From Fodinibacter sp038258215 (GTDB taxonomy: Bacteria > Actinomycetota > Actinomycetes > Actinomycetales > Dermatophilaceae): a stretch of DNA of 64,000 nt. Positions 35,748-43,381 of the stretch are shown piece after piece. The DNA is taken from the NCBI GenBank assembly GCA_038258215.1, contig JBBSQC010000016.1, positions 11,844 through 75,843 of the forward strand. The letters are read 5' to 3'. The translations under genes were made by a program, and so were the position numbers. The notes beneath the pieces are model-generated. The model searched no databases and had not been told where the DNA came from. It saw only the letters and a program-made list of their open reading frames with translations. The stretch's first letter is position 1. The number at the start of each line of letters is the position of its first letter.

Positions 35748-35787
35748 GCCAGAGGTTTCGTGCACCCAAAGCCAGAGGTTTCGTGCA
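35748..35787. repeat. direct repeat upstream of the secreted protein gene
   Basis: GCCAGAGGTTTCGTGCA occurs exactly at 35748-35764 and 35771-35787, 23 bases apart. The copies lie 72-111 bases before the start of the minus-strand secreted protein. That spacing (about two helix turns) and location suit an activator. It may also be a simple duplication. Confidence 0.6.
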
Positions 35788-35897
35788 TTCAAGAACGGCG
35801 CGGACCGCGAACGAGCGGCTCAGTTCCAGTGGGGCAGTCGACTCCACGGGTGCTGACCCAGGCAGGGCGGCGGAGATCGTGTCGGTGCTCCGGACTC

Positions 35898-36806
35898 TCA
35901 GCTGACGCCGGCCTGACGGGCTGCCTCGGCGACGACCCGACCGACCGTGGCAGCGCCCTCGTCGGTGAAGTGGATGTCCCCCTGGGTGCACAGGTTGGTG
36001 AGCGTGCAGATCCGGGCCGCGTTCTCCGGAACCGTGCGGTCACCGACCTTCGTCGGCGTGGTGTCGGTCGTGGCGAACGCCTCGTCGAGCGAGACGAACG
36101 TGGTGCCGCTCTGTTTCGCTGCGGACTCGATGGCGTCGCTCAGCTGCGTGTAGGCCTTCGCCGCCGCCCCGACCCCCTCGACCGGCTGGTCCAGCGCCTG
36201 CGCCGCGAGCCACGGGTTGTAGTACCCGAGCACGAGCACCGGCACGTCGTCACCGGCCGCCGCCCGGATCCGGTCGAGGATCGTGGGCAGGTTCTTCTGC
36301 ACGGTGCCCACGCCGGTCGCGACGCAGGCCGTGTCGATCTTCGCGGACGTGCGCACGCAGCGCAGCAGGTCGTTCCCGCCGATGTCGATCGACACCAGGG
36401 CCACGTTGCCGGTCTCGGCCTCGAGCACGGCCTCGGCAGCCTCCAGCTGGCTCCCCTTGGCGCTGTCGCACTTTCCGCCGTTGATCATGGCCGTCGTGGT
36501 CTCACCGCTGCACGCGAGGTTGTCCACGGTGAGGGTGGCTCCGTCGCCGGCCAGGCGCGTGGCCGCCAAGGCGGGGTATGCCGTGTCGCGCAGCTCCGTG
36601 CCCCCTGGCTGGTAGCCGGCGGCAAGCGAGTCACCGAGCGCGAGGTAGACCGCTCCGGAGGGCTGCTCCGAGGTGCTGGGCGTCGGCGACGACTGCCCCG
36701 GAGCGGAGGACGTGGGGCTGGTGCTCGCGGGCTCCGGATCACCACCGCATCCGGCCAGGAGCAGGGTGAGGGCGGCGAGCGCCACCAGCGGCGTGCTCCT
36801 GCGCAT
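35898..36806 (-). CDS. SGNH/GDSL hydrolase lipoprotein
   Basis: 302 residues from the ATG at 36806, giving MRRSTPLVALAALTLLLAGC, a lipoprotein signal. A Ser/Thr/Pro linker follows. The catalytic serine is in VYLALGDSLAAGYQPGG, the oxyanion Gly/Asn in SIDIGGNDLL and the Asp/His pair in QGDIHFTDEGA. The enzyme is an esterase or lipase held on the outside of the membrane. The substrate is unknown; the family includes acyl and acetyl esterases on cell-wall glycans. Confidence 0.9.
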   Translation of the reverse strand: MRRSTPLVALAALTLLLAGCGGDPEPASTSPTSSAPGQSSPTPSTSEQPSGAVYLALGDSLAAGYQPGGTELRDTAYPALAATRLAGDGATLTVDNLACSGETTTAMINGGKCDSAKGSQLEAAEAVLEAETGNVALVSIDIGGNDLLRCVRTSAKIDTACVATGVGTVQKNLPTILDRIRAAAGDDVPVLVLGYYNPWLAAQALDQPVEGVGAAAKAYTQLSDAIESAAKQSGTTFVSLDEAFATTDTTPTKVGDRTVPENAARICTLTNLCTQGDIHFTDEGAATVGRVVAEAARQAGVS

Positions 36807-36991
36807 CAGGGCCTCATCAGGGGTTCGAGGGGTTTCTCGGGCGGTCGGGGTTGTGGACCCCATCGTCTCTCACGACGAACGGGCACCCTGCCGGGGTTCC
36901 CGGCGCGGTCTGCGTCCGCAGGCTCGTCGAACCTGGTCGTAGGCTCGGGGCCACCACGAGACGAGGCCAGGAGACCCGAAGGGGGCCCACG

Positions 36992-37903
36992 GTGACACCA
37001 CACCCCCTCGAGCTGACCGAGTGGCAGCGGCACGAGGCGGCGCACGCCCAGCGCGTGGACTCGCTGACGGCGGCCCACCGCCAGCGCCAGCGGGGCGGCC
37101 GGTCCCACCCGGTCGAGGACTTCCTCTTCTCCTACTACCGGCACTCCCCCGCTCGGCTCCGACGGTGGCACCCCGGCGCGGGCACGGTCCTCCGGGGCGC
37201 CGAGGGTCTCGAGCGGGCGGGTTGGCGGCACTACCGATCCACCGACAACGGTGTGGAGGTAGACGTGGCCTCTTTCGTCCGGGCCCGGGGTCAGGCCCTC
37301 GCCTTCGTGCGAGACCTTCTGACCGCCACGGCATCCCGGCCTGCACAGCTCGCATGCTTCGGGCTGCACGAGTGGGCGATGGTGCACCGACTCCCGGTGG
37401 ATGACGTGCGTCACCCGGGGTTCCCGCTCCGCCTCGGACGTGAGCAGACCGACGCCGTCGTGGAGGAGCACGGCATCCGGTGCTCCCACTTCGACGCCTA
37501 CCGCTTCTTCACGGAGTCGGCGCGGCCGTACAACGCCCTCGAACCGACCCGGGAGTCACAGGTGGCCCAGGAGCAGCCGGGGTGCCTGCACGCGGGGATG
37601 GATGTCTACAAGTGGGCTTTCACGCTGACGCCATTGGTGCCCAGTGCCCTGGTCCTGGATGCCTTCGTGCTCGCGAAGGAGATCCGGGTGCTCGACATGG
37701 AGGCCTCGCCGTACGACCTGCGCGAGCTGGGCCACGAGCCCGTCCGGATCGAGACCGCGGCGGGCAAGGCGGCCTACGTCGAGCGCCAGCGAGGCTTCTC
37801 CGCGAGGGCCAACGCGCTCCGCCAGCGGCTCCTCGCGGCCATCACAGACGTCGACGAGCGGCCAGCCCCCACAGCCGGTCGGGTGCAGCCGGAGTTGCCC
37901 TGA
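36992..37903 (+). CDS. protein annotated as 3-methyladenine DNA glycosylase in actinomycetes
   Basis: 303 residues from GTG at 36992. The signature HPVEDFLFSYYRHSPARLRR, WHPGAGTVLRGAEGLERAGW and CLHAGMDVYKWAFTLTPLVP matches a widespread actinobacterial family to which that name has been attached. I see no HhH motif or the AAG fold residues, so the glycosylase activity is doubtful. It looks like a conserved protein of unknown function. Stand-alone and convergent with cimA. Confidence 0.75.
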   Translation: MTPHPLELTEWQRHEAAHAQRVDSLTAAHRQRQRGGRSHPVEDFLFSYYRHSPARLRRWHPGAGTVLRGAEGLERAGWRHYRSTDNGVEVDVASFVRARGQALAFVRDLLTATASRPAQLACFGLHEWAMVHRLPVDDVRHPGFPLRLGREQTDAVVEEHGIRCSHFDAYRFFTESARPYNALEPTRESQVAQEQPGCLHAGMDVYKWAFTLTPLVPSALVLDAFVLAKEIRVLDMEASPYDLRELGHEPVRIETAAGKAAYVERQRGFSARANALRQRLLAAITDVDERPAPTAGRVQPELP

Positions 37904-37956
37904 GGTGTCCCGGCCCTGACTCCGGGGGCGATCCCATCCCGCTGCAGGGTCGCGGA

Positions 37957-39549
37957 TCAGCGGGGTGCGACCCCGGCCCGCACGAGCCCGTAGGTCACCG
38001 ACTCCACGAGGGCGTCCCAGCTGGCCTCGAGGATGTTGGCCGCGACCCCGATCGTCATCCACGACGTCGTGCCGTCCGAGGTCTCGATGAGCACCCGTGT
38101 CACCGCATCCGTGCCGTGGGCGGCATCGAGGATGCGCACCTTGTAGTCGATGAGCTCCAGGTGCGCGATCTCCGGGTAGCAGACCGACAGCGCGTCCCGC
38201 AGCGCATGGTCCAGGGCGTTGACCGGGCCGTTGCCCTCGCCGGTCTGCACGTGCCGCTCCCCCGCCGCGCGCACCTTGACCGTCGCTTCGGACAGTGCGT
38301 CACCGTCGCCGCGGGCGTCGGTGATGACCCGCCAGGACTCCACCTCGAAGAAGTCCGGCAGCGACCCCCCGACCGCAGCGCGCAGCAGCAGCTCGAAGCT
38401 GGCGTCGGCCGCGTCGAAGGTGTAGCCCCGAAGCTCCTTGTCCTTGACCTCCTTGAGCACCCGGGCCAGCGTGGCGCTGTCGGCGTCGTCGGTGGGGTCG
38501 AGGTCGAAGCCGAGCTCGCGCGACTTGAGCTCGATCGACGCGCGACCGGCCATGTCCGAGACCAGCATCCGCATGTCGTTGCCGACGTGCTTGGGGTCCA
38601 TGTGCTGGTAGAGGTCGGGGTCGATCTTGATCGCGCTGGCGTGCAGCCCGGCCTTGTGGGCGAACGCGCTCGACCCGACGTAGGGCTGGCGCGAGTAGGG
38701 CGCCACGTTGGTCACCTCGGCGATGGCGTGAGCGATCCTGGTCGACTCCTGCAACCGGTGCGGCTCGAGCAGCGGCACACCCGCCTTGAGCTGGAGGTTG
38801 GCCACCACGGTGAGGAGGTCGGCGTTTCCGGTGCGCTCGCCATAGCCGTTGACGGTGCCCTGCACGTGGGTGGCACCCGCGTCGACGGCGGCCATGGAGT
38901 TCGCGACGGCACATCCGGTGTCGTTGTGACAGTGGATGCCGACCCGCACGCCGGTGGTGCTCACGACGTCATGGACGACGTCGGCCACCTGGTTCGGCAG
39001 CATCCCGCCGTTGGTGTCACACAGGGCCACGACCTCCGCGCCGGACTCGGCCGCGACGGTGATGGCCTCGAGCGCGTAGGCGCGGTTGCTCCGGTAGCCG
39101 TCGAAGAAGTGCTCCGCGTCGAGGAAGACCCGCCGCCCCTCCGAGCGCAGGAAGGTCACGGTGTCGCGGATCATCTCGAGGTTCTCGGCCAGCGTCGTGC
39201 GCAGCGCGCGCTCGACGTGGCCGGAGTGGGACTTCGCGACGAGGGTGACGACCTCCGCCCGGCTGTCGAGCAGGGCCCGCACCAGGGGGTCCCTGTCGGC
39301 CCGGCCCCCGGCCCGGCGCGTCGCCCCGAAGGCCGCGAGCGTGGCGTTGCGCAGGGTGAGCTCGTCAGCCGCGCGGGAGAAGAACTCGGTGTCCTTGGGG
39401 TTCGCTCCCGGCCAGCCGCCCTCGATGTACCCCACGCCGAGCTCGTCGAGGTGACCGGCGATGGCGAGCTTGTCCGCGACGGAGAGGTTGAGCCCCTCCT
39501 GCTGCGCACCGTCGCGCAGGGTCGTGTCGTAGACGTGGAGGTCGGTCAT
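37957..39549 (-). CDS. cimA: (R)-citramalate synthase
   Basis: 530 residues. The DRE-TIM motif DTTLRDGAQQEGLNLSVADK, the metal ligands HCHNDTGCAVANSMAAVDAG and GYGERTGNADL are all present, and a C-terminal LeuA-type regulatory domain (about 395-530) follows. CimA condenses pyruvate with acetyl-CoA as the threonine-independent entry to isoleucine synthesis. LeuC, LeuD and LeuB, all in this window, handle the next steps. Upstream is an Ile-codon leader peptide with a terminator, so isoleucine probably controls transcription by attenuation. Confidence 0.94.
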   Translation of the reverse strand: MTDLHVYDTTLRDGAQQEGLNLSVADKLAIAGHLDELGVGYIEGGWPGANPKDTEFFSRAADELTLRNATLAAFGATRRAGGRADRDPLVRALLDSRAEVVTLVAKSHSGHVERALRTTLAENLEMIRDTVTFLRSEGRRVFLDAEHFFDGYRSNRAYALEAITVAAESGAEVVALCDTNGGMLPNQVADVVHDVVSTTGVRVGIHCHNDTGCAVANSMAAVDAGATHVQGTVNGYGERTGNADLLTVVANLQLKAGVPLLEPHRLQESTRIAHAIAEVTNVAPYSRQPYVGSSAFAHKAGLHASAIKIDPDLYQHMDPKHVGNDMRMLVSDMAGRASIELKSRELGFDLDPTDDADSATLARVLKEVKDKELRGYTFDAADASFELLLRAAVGGSLPDFFEVESWRVITDARGDGDALSEATVKVRAAGERHVQTGEGNGPVNALDHALRDALSVCYPEIAHLELIDYKVRILDAAHGTDAVTRVLIETSDGTTSWMTIGVAANILEASWDALVESVTYGLVRAGVAPR

Positions 39550-39735
39550 GAGTGTTCACCCGGATCGGTATGCCGGTCACCCGGCGTCTCGTGCCCCGGC
39601 CCGTGAGGGCCGGGGCGATGACGTGTGGTGTTCCGCGCGATGTCGTGGCCAGCGCTGCTGCCGAGCCTCCCGGGGGTGTGGGGGGCCGGCGCCTGCTCGG
39701 CGGTCCCCCCGCGTGAGCGGACGTTCCCGACAAGC

Positions 39736-39787
39736 AAAAGACCCCCCGGGTGTGGGAGGTCTGCGCGACGAGGAGGTCTCGTCGCGC
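39736..39787 (-). terminator. attenuator hairpins of the cimA leader
   Basis: On the minus strand GACCTCCC (39754-39761) pairs with GGGGGGTC (39740-39747) and is followed by TTTT (39736-39739), an intrinsic terminator. Just before it, 39763-39787 forms a perfect 10-base stem, GCGCGACGAG/CTCGTCGCGC, overlapping the leader stop codon. The sequence AGACCTCC occurs in both the first loop and the terminator arm, so they compete for the same right arm. It ends 187 bases before cimA. Confidence 0.8.
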
Positions 39788-39831
39788 TAGCCAATAATGA
39801 TCGCGGTGGTGGCCGCGTCACGGAACGTCAC
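39787..39831 (-). CDS. cimA leader peptide with Ile codons
   Basis: 14 codons from GTG at 39831 to TAG: (M)TFRDAATTAIIIG. The three Ile codons ATC-ATT-ATT come just before the stop, with Thr and Ala codons before them. It is followed directly by a stem-loop and a terminator, the layout of a classic amino-acid attenuator. Ribosome stalling at Ile codons would change folding and let transcription reach cimA. No strong ribosome site is seen before the GTG. Confidence 0.75.
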   Translation of the reverse strand: MTFRDAATTAIIIG

Positions 39832-39890
39832 GGGGTGAGCATCCCATGCGGGCGACCAGCGGGCACATGGCCAGTCCACATGCTGGGCCT
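39832..39890 (-). promoter_or_regulatory. presumed cimA promoter region
   Basis: The remaining DNA between the leader peptide and the hairpin that ends the MBL gene must hold the cimA promoter. I see no confident -35/-10 pair; TGGACT near 39870 and CATGGG near 39845 are weak candidates. The stretch 39550-39735 between terminator and cimA holds no gene I can name. Confidence 0.35.
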
Positions 39891-39967
39891 CCCGACTTCT
39901 TGCGCCCCAGCCACGCTGAACCCCCAGAATCGGGCCCCAGGACGTGGCTGGGCGGCAATGAGTCGGG
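39891..39967 (-). terminator. long imperfect hairpin after the MBL gene
   Basis: Arms 39891-39915 (starting CCCGACTTCTTGCGCC) and 39943-39967 pair over about 21 of 25 positions. The right arm touches the MBL stop codon. The left arm differs from that of the hairpin at 14851-14873 by few bases (CTTCTTGCGCCCCAGCCAC against CTTATTGCGCCACAGCCAC). A terminator role is likely; the shared sequence shows it is a member of a repeat family. Confidence 0.7.
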
Positions 39968-41068
39968 TCAGAGCTCCCACCAGGCGTCGAGCCCGGGCGG
40001 CTCTGCGACGTCGACGCGCTCCCCGGGGCGGGGCACCGCGACCGGCACACCGTTGGTGGCGGCGGCGACGAGCAGCCGCTCCACCGGCTCGGACCACGGG
40101 TGCGGGGCGAGCACGAACGTGCACCAGTGGATCGGCAGCAGCAACCCGCCGCGCAGCCGCAGAACGGCCTCCACCGCCTCCTCGGGGTCGAGGTGGATGT
40201 CGTGCCACGCCGGGTCGTAGGCGCCCACGGCCATCAGCGAGGCGTCGAAGGGTCCGTGGTCCGCACCGATCCGGTCGTAGCCCTCGAAGAAGCCGGTGTC
40301 ACCGCTGAAGAAGACCTTGCCGCTGGTCCCGGCGAGGACCCACGAGGCCCACAGGGTGCCGTCGCGGCGAAGTCCCCGGCCCGAGAAGTGCTGGGCCTCG
40401 ACCGCAGTCACCCGCACGTCGCCGACGTCGACGCCGTCCTCCCAGTCGCACTCCACCACGCGGGCCGCCGGCACCCCCCACACGTCGAGGTGCGCGCCGA
40501 CCCCGAGGGGCACGAGGAAGATGGCCTCGGTGGTGTCGGCGAGCGTGCGCACGGTGTCCATGTCCAGGTGGTCGTAGTGGTCGTGCGAGATGACCACAGC
40601 GTCGATGTGGCCGAGGCCTGAGAGCGGGACGGGCACGGGGTGGAGGCGGCGGGGCCCGACGTGCTGGCTCGGGGAGCACCGCTCGCTCCACACCGGGTCG
40701 AGTAGGAGCCGCACGCCATCCAGCTCCAGGAGGGCCGACGCGTGCCCGAACCAGGTGACCTGCACCCCGCTGGTCGCCGGCGTGGTCGCCGTGGCCACGA
40801 CGGGGATGGGGGCCCGTGGGTGGCGCACGTCGGCGTTCTCGCGGAACCGGCGCATCACCTCGCGCTGGCCCTGCGGCATCGACGACGTGCCACGCGAGGT
40901 GTTGTGGAACGCACCCCCGCGAAAGCGTGGCGAGCGCCGCATCCGCTCCAGGCGCACTCCGTCGGGTCGGGCTCCCATGGCCGCGTTGAGGTTGCGCCCG
41001 GTCACCGCGAGGGCGCCGAGGGCACTGGCCGCACCAGCGGCGATGGCAATCCGATTCAGCCTGGTCAC
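39968..41068 (-). CDS. metallo-beta-lactamase fold hydrolase, NAPE-PLD-like
   Basis: 366 residues from GTG at 41068. A hydrophobic N-terminus (RIAIAAGAASALGALAVTGR) may anchor it to the membrane. Then come VTWFGHASALLELDGVRLLL, the metal motif SHDHYDHLD, SGDTGFFEGYDRIG and LLPIHWCTFVLAPH. This is the UlaG/NAPE-phospholipase D-like branch. Substrate unknown, perhaps a lipid phosphodiester. The family is common in actinomycetes. Not in an operon; a dispersed hairpin follows. Confidence 0.87.
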   Translation of the reverse strand: MTRLNRIAIAAGAASALGALAVTGRNLNAAMGARPDGVRLERMRRSPRFRGGAFHNTSRGTSSMPQGQREVMRRFRENADVRHPRAPIPVVATATTPATSGVQVTWFGHASALLELDGVRLLLDPVWSERCSPSQHVGPRRLHPVPVPLSGLGHIDAVVISHDHYDHLDMDTVRTLADTTEAIFLVPLGVGAHLDVWGVPAARVVECDWEDGVDVGDVRVTAVEAQHFSGRGLRRDGTLWASWVLAGTSGKVFFSGDTGFFEGYDRIGADHGPFDASLMAVGAYDPAWHDIHLDPEEAVEAVLRLRGGLLLPIHWCTFVLAPHPWSEPVERLLVAAATNGVPVAVPRPGERVDVAEPPGLDAWWEL

Positions 41069-41140
41069 CCACCCATTGTCCGTGACGACTGCGGCTGCGG
41101 CCGACCTATCCTGAGGACCGGGCAGGTCGGAGGTGCGTGG

Positions 41141-41902
41141 ATGGACGGCGGAGGCGGCTCCGAGGATCCCGGTGACCTGTCCCTGGACCCGGACTCCTAC
41201 CCCGGCACACCCATCGCCTCGCCCACCCTCGTCCTGGCCGACTGCCAGCACCTCATCAGACCCCGGTGGGGTCGGCCCGTGTCTCGGGCGATCGTGCTGC
41301 CCTGCCCACCGTGCTCCGTGACGCCCGGGCAGGACCGCTCCGCCCTGTCGGTCGCCCTCCGCAGGGTCGGTGCAGACCCGATGGAGCAGCGCACCGCGGT
41401 GGTCGCGGTCGGGTCCAACGCGTCGGCGGCGGTCATGCGGCACAAGCTCTCCAGCCGTGGGGTGTCTCCCGTCGTCCCGATGGTCACCGGCATCCTCCGC
41501 AACATCGCCGTCGTCCACTCGGCCCACGTGTCCCGGGGTGGTTACGTCCCCGCCGCGCCGGTGCACCTACCCGGGGTGCGGAGCAGGGTCGCCGTCCAGT
41601 TCCTCGACGCCGACCAGCTCGCCGCGGTGGACGCCACCGAGCCGAACTACGAGCGCGTCCCACTCGACCCGACCCGCCACCTCGTGGTGCTCTCGGGTGG
41701 CTGGCGTCCCGCAGATCCCTGGATCTACGCGTCACGTCGCGGCGTGCTGCGTGGAGCCGGCCTCGGCACTGGCCTGTTGACCCAGGCCGACCTCAGGCTG
41801 CGGCTCGTGACCCACGACCTGCCCGCGCTGCTGGCTCAGCTCGCCGCGCCGGACGGCCTCAGCGACCGCCCCCGGCACCGTCCTCGGCGGCCGCTGCGGT
41901 GA
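41141..41902 (+). CDS. hypothetical protein with gamma-glutamylcyclotransferase-like features
   Basis: 253 residues from ATG at 41141 with GGAGG 7 bases upstream. The core VVAVGSNASAAVMRHKL, SAHVSRGGYVPAAPVHLPGV and FLDADQLAAVDATEPNYERV resembles the AIG2/gamma-glutamylcyclotransferase pattern (YGSN entry, terminal ExxY). It is a conserved actinobacterial family with no known role. It overlaps the end of the convergent amidotransferase-hydrolase gene by 44 bases. Given the gamma-glutamyl pathway next door a link is tempting but unproven. Confidence 0.65.
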   Translation: MDGGGGSEDPGDLSLDPDSYPGTPIASPTLVLADCQHLIRPRWGRPVSRAIVLPCPPCSVTPGQDRSALSVALRRVGADPMEQRTAVVAVGSNASAAVMRHKLSSRGVSPVVPMVTGILRNIAVVHSAHVSRGGYVPAAPVHLPGVRSRVAVQFLDADQLAAVDATEPNYERVPLDPTRHLVVLSGGWRPADPWIYASRRGVLRGAGLGTGLLTQADLRLRLVTHDLPALLAQLAAPDGLSDRPRHRPRRPLR

Positions 41903-42608
41903 GCGCGCTGAAGAGCCGGCCGTCCTCGCCCATCTCCGGGTGCCACTGCACTGCGAGGCGGAAGCGGGATGCCGGGTCCTCCATCGCCTCGAGGGTGCCG
42001 TCCTCGTGCCAGGCGGAGGGCACGTAGCCGGTGCCGGCCACCGAGCCTGCCCGCACCGCCTGGTGGTGGTAGGTCGGGACGTCCTGCGGCTCCGGGCCCA
42101 GCAGACCGGCCAGCGTGGTGCCGGGGACGGGGGTGACGTGGTGCGCGGCGTAGACCCCGGGGGCCGGGCTGTGGCCCTCGTGCCCGACGAGATCGGGCAG
42201 GTGCTGGTCGAGGGACCCCCCAGCGGCCACCGCCATCACCTGCATCCCACGGCAGATCCCCAGCACGGGGAGCCCGCGCTCGCCCGAGACCCGCGCCAGT
42301 GCGATCTCCCAGGCGTCACGGTCCGGTCGCGGGGACTGCGACGTCGCGTGCGGCTGCCCGGCATACCTCCCCGCTTCCACGTCGGCGCCACCGGCGATGA
42401 CCAGCCCGTCGAGGCGGTCCAGGACCTCGCCGGCCATGGCGTCATCGGCATCGGCGCGCGGCGGGAGGAGCACCGGCAGTGCCCCGGCCCGCTCGAGGTG
42501 CTCCACGTAGCCGTGCGGGAGCACCGCGCTGCGCTGACCCACCCAGGGGTGCCGGTCGACGTCCTCGACGTAGCAGGAGACACCGATGACGGGGCGGCGG
42601 GCGCTCAC
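41859..42608 (-). CDS. gamma-glutamyl-gamma-aminobutyrate hydrolase-type (peptidase C26)
   Basis: 249 residues from GTG at 42608 (GTGA overlap with the upstream SDR stop). Class I amidotransferase fold: nucleophile Cys in VLGICRGMQVMAVAAGGSLD, catalytic His in QWHPEMGEDGRL, and GGADVEAGRY at the front. PuuD-type enzymes release glutamate from gamma-glutamyl-GABA at the end of putrescine breakdown. Last gene of the operon. Confidence 0.9.
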   Translation of the reverse strand: MSARRPVIGVSCYVEDVDRHPWVGQRSAVLPHGYVEHLERAGALPVLLPPRADADDAMAGEVLDRLDGLVIAGGADVEAGRYAGQPHATSQSPRPDRDAWEIALARVSGERGLPVLGICRGMQVMAVAAGGSLDQHLPDLVGHEGHSPAPGVYAAHHVTPVPGTTLAGLLGPEPQDVPTYHHQAVRAGSVAGTGYVPSAWHEDGTLEAMEDPASRFRLAVQWHPEMGEDGRLFSALTAAAAEDGAGGGR

Positions 42609-43372
42609 AACGGGGTGACGTAGGCGCCGGAGATCCCGCCGTCGACGAGGACCGTGGACGCCGTCATGAAGCTCGACTCGTCGGAGGCGAGGAACAGCAC
42701 CGCGTTGGCCATCTCCTCCGGTTCGGCGAACCGGCCCATCGGCACGTGCACCAGCCGTCGTTCGGCACGCTCGGGGTCGGAGGCGAAGAGGTCTTGCAGC
42801 AGAGGGGTGTTCACCGGCCCGGGGCAGAGGGCGTTGACCCGGATGCCCTGGCGGGCGAACTGCACGCCGAGCTCGCGGGACATCGACAGCACTCCGCCCT
42901 TGGAGGCCGAGTAGGAGATCTGCGAGGTGGCGGCGCCCATCACCGCGACGAAGCTGGCGGTGTTGATGATCGACCCGGAGCCCTGGGCGACCATGTGCCT
43001 GAGGGCCGCCTTGCAGCACAGGAAGACCGAGGTGAGGTTCACCTCCTGCACCCGGCGCCAGGCGGCGAGGTCCGTGTCGAGGATCGAGCCGTCCTCCGGT
43101 GGACTGATGCCCGCGTTGTTGAACGCGACGTCGAGGCGCCCGAAACGCTCGACCGCACTGTCGAAGAGCGCATCCACGTCGGTGGGGTCGGCGACGTCGC
43201 AGTGCACGAAGGCGCCACCGACCTCCTCGGCCAGCGCCGCTCCGAGGTCGTCGGCGAGGTCACCGATGACGACCCTCGCCCCTTCCTGCGCGAACCGCCG
43301 TACGGTCGCCAGACCGATTCCCGAGCAGCCGCCGGTGACGACCGCGACCTTCCCCTCCAGCCTGCCTGCCAT
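42605..43372 (-). CDS. short-chain dehydrogenase/reductase
   Basis: 255 residues from ATG at 43372, with GGGAG 5 bases upstream. Rossmann motif VTGGCSGIGLATVRRFAQEG, NNAGIS, and catalytic YSASKGG with Tyr and Lys. It is a classical SDR. Within the gamma-glutamyl-amine operon it may reduce or oxidise a semialdehyde or alcohol intermediate; the precise substrate is unclear. Translationally coupled to the downstream hydrolase. Confidence 0.9.
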   Translation of the reverse strand: MAGRLEGKVAVVTGGCSGIGLATVRRFAQEGARVVIGDLADDLGAALAEEVGGAFVHCDVADPTDVDALFDSAVERFGRLDVAFNNAGISPPEDGSILDTDLAAWRRVQEVNLTSVFLCCKAALRHMVAQGSGSIINTASFVAVMGAATSQISYSASKGGVLSMSRELGVQFARQGIRVNALCPGPVNTPLLQDLFASDPERAERRLVHVPMGRFAEPEEMANAVLFLASDESSFMTASTVLVDGGISGAYVTPL

Positions 43373-43381
43373 CACTGCTCC

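Noticed and set aside
37480..39606. Plus-strand frame of 708 codons over cimA
   Set aside because: Shadow of cimA with no family features; its composition is His/Asp/Val-rich as expected for such shadows.
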